From Amoebophrya sp. A120 (lineage: Eukaryota > Sar > Dinophyceae > Syndiniales > Amoebophryaceae): a stretch of 64,000 nucleotides of DNA. Below, piece after piece: positions 62,785-64,000 of this stretch. The notes below the pieces were generated by a model. It did no database searches. It saw only the letters and a list, made by a program, of their open reading frames with translations, and was not told the origin of the DNA. The translations under genes and the position numbers were made by a program. The stretch spans positions 10,782,311 to 10,846,310 of the forward strand of contig CAJINV010000001.1 of assembly GCA_905178155.1 (NCBI GenBank), given 5' to 3'. Position 1 is the first letter of the stretch. Each line of letters opens with the position of its first letter.

Positions 62785-64000
62785 ATGGAAGGCCAGTACG
62801 ATTTTGGCACAGAAATGCACGACCGCAGTGCGGGTAAAACGAATGCCCCCGCAGCCGACGCTGCAGCGCAATCTGCTGCAGGCGGGCGTCTTTTTGCCGA
62901 GGAGAAAAGTGAGTTCGTAAGCGGAGAGCCACTTAACCGTCAGGCGCGAACGATGCCTGCGCACCGCCATGCAGCAGTTGGTGTGAAAACGAAGCAAGCT
63001 GCTCCGTCGCCACCTGGTGGAAGCGTCTTGTCAGCAGCTGTTTCGTATGCGGCCCTCGCTCTGGCGTGTCTGATTTTGTGGAAGCCAACAATCGTGGTAG
63101 CGTTTCCGGGCTTGCTGTATACCAAAGACCTGTCCACAGTCTACGTCCATGAGGCCTGTGTGCCGGGCTCAACGGCGACCATTCTGGTTTTTTGCATTCT
63201 CGAGGTGCTCGTTGCCGGCGTGCTGTTGAAACGATTTGTTTTGCCAAAATGGTTTCAAAATCCACCACGCGCAGCACAATTCGAGCCGCAGAACAAGAGC
63301 AACAATGCCAAGAGTAGTTGTGACGAAGTGGTGCCCAGCTCTACTTCGGACCTGGAGGATGAAGCTGCGAAACGGGACCGAGCGACTGCGAAGTCCGCCT
63401 GGGACGGCTTTGGCGCGGACAAGCAGAACCGGCTCACGGGATTTGCGAACAAGATTCTGGTGCGCCTCTCCTGTGCGGTGCAGGTTGGTCTGCTTTGCGG
63501 AAGATACCTCGATTTTGACCAAGGCATGGCTTTTATGGCGGGCGACGGATCAAGTATATCACGACAACCGCACGAGACCACAGGAACTACTAGTAACACC
63601 GTCCCCACCACTCCGCCTCCGTCGGTGAGGCAAGCTGGATTTGTAACGGACTACGTGAAGCACGGAAAGTTGACTACCTGTGCGGCTGCGGGCATGCGCT
63701 TGGAGGACGCGGTGGGGATCCGCGCCTGGATGTTCAGTCGTTACAATCTCGTCGCGGTCATGCTGTGGGAGCTGTGTTTCATTCCGCATTTGGGATTGGA
63801 CGCGTGGCTGCATCATTTGTTTGTCATCTTGGGGGTGGCGCTAACGCTGGACGAGCACTTTCAAGTTGATGACGAGAGCACCATGCCATTACGCGTTGAC
63901 GCAGGACAGCGCGCGGCCTCCACGTGCGACAACTCGAGCAAGCGGGCGGTCGTGCTGGAAGTGATTGGATACTGCCTCACACTCGGTGCGTGTTTGGCGG
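62785..64000 (+). CDS. Polytopic membrane protein, possibly TLC-type, 3' end missing
   Basis: The frame opens with ATG at 62785 and runs without a stop to the last base, at least 405 residues. The first 70 residues are soluble and Ala/Gly-rich. A hydrophobic segment follows (SYAALALACLILWKPTIVVAFPGLLYT), then ATILVFCILEVLVAGVLL. An acidic/Ser-rich loop comes next, and then helices including ILVRLSCAVQVGLLCGRYL and YNLVAVMLWELCFIPHLGLD followed by AWLHHLFVILGVALTLDEHF. The paired His after a membrane helix recalls TLC (TRAM-LAG1-CLN8) domains, but the ceramide-synthase motif is not fully visible. Base composition strongly favours coding. If it is TLC, a lipid-sensing or lipid-synthesis role would be inferred. 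Confidence 0.7.
   Translation, partial: MEGQYDFGTEMHDRSAGKTNAPAADAAAQSAAGGRLFAEEKSEFVSGEPLNRQARTMPAHRHAAVGVKTKQAAPSPPGGSVLSAAVSYAALALACLILWKPTIVVAFPGLLYTKDLSTVYVHEACVPGSTATILVFCILEVLVAGVLLKRFVLPKWFQNPPRAAQFEPQNKSNNAKSSCDEVVPSSTSDLEDEAAKRDRATAKSAWDGFGADKQNRLTGFANKILVRLSCAVQVGLLCGRYLDFDQGMAFMAGDGSSISRQPHETTGTTSNTVPTTPPPSVRQAGFVTDYVKHGKLTTCAAAGMRLEDAVGIRAWMFSRYNLVAVMLWELCFIPHLGLDAWLHHLFVILGVALTLDEHFQVDDESTMPLRVDAGQRAASTCDNSSKRAVVLEVIGYCLTLGACLA

Noticed and set aside
1-64000. tRNA, rRNA and dinoflagellate spliced-leader genes
   Set aside because: Looked for cloverleaf T-arm strings, ribosomal cores and the leader consensus by eye; none was convincing.

Overview
This is nuclear DNA from a eukaryote. 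Coding sequences run up to 5.8 kb without interruption, GC-rich exons alternate with AT-rich spacers, GT-AG introns are present, and UGA, UAA and UAG are all used as stops. The proteins include SET, TerC, TMEM65, Sec14, E2 and UPF1-like types. All sixteen host genes lie on the + strand with short spacers (0.2 to 1.25 kb). This co-orientation, together with abundant terminal-inverted-repeat introns (introners), suggests a compact dinoflagellate-lineage genome. A parasitic syndinian such as Amoebophrya is my best guess, by inference only, because no rRNA or spliced-leader sequence is present to confirm it.

Layout. 0-14 kb: 3' part of a PPR-SMR protein, a TerC-family membrane protein, a TMEM65-like mitochondrial protein, a 1507-residue ankyrin protein and orotate phosphoribosyltransferase. 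14.9-21.2 kb: a 1694-residue secreted cysteine-rich repeat protein. 22.4-28.7 kb: a small protein and a 1924-residue coiled-coil protein. 29.4-38.4 kb: an ankyrin plus SET-like protein whose last intron holds an intact Ty1/copia retrotransposon (31689-37967) in antisense. 39.6-61.9 kb: a diflavin reductase, a leucine-rich-repeat protein, an E2 ubiquitin-conjugating enzyme, a Sec14-like protein and a SPRY plus UPF1-like helicase. 62.8 kb to the end: a membrane protein that runs off the window.

The most striking content is a set of fourteen introners in at least seven sequence families (labelled A to G here). Each starts TAT or TAC and ends ATA, carries terminal inverted repeats and is flanked by a 5-bp target-site duplication. 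Thirteen interrupt coding sequence directly and one is nested in another. Removing element plus one duplication copy restores the reading frame in every case, although the ends mostly do not fit GT-AG. They affect five genes; thirteen of the fourteen lie between 40.1 and 61.2 kb. I derived exon models by hand from frame, phase and motif continuity; for every complete multi-exon gene the summed coding length is divisible by three.
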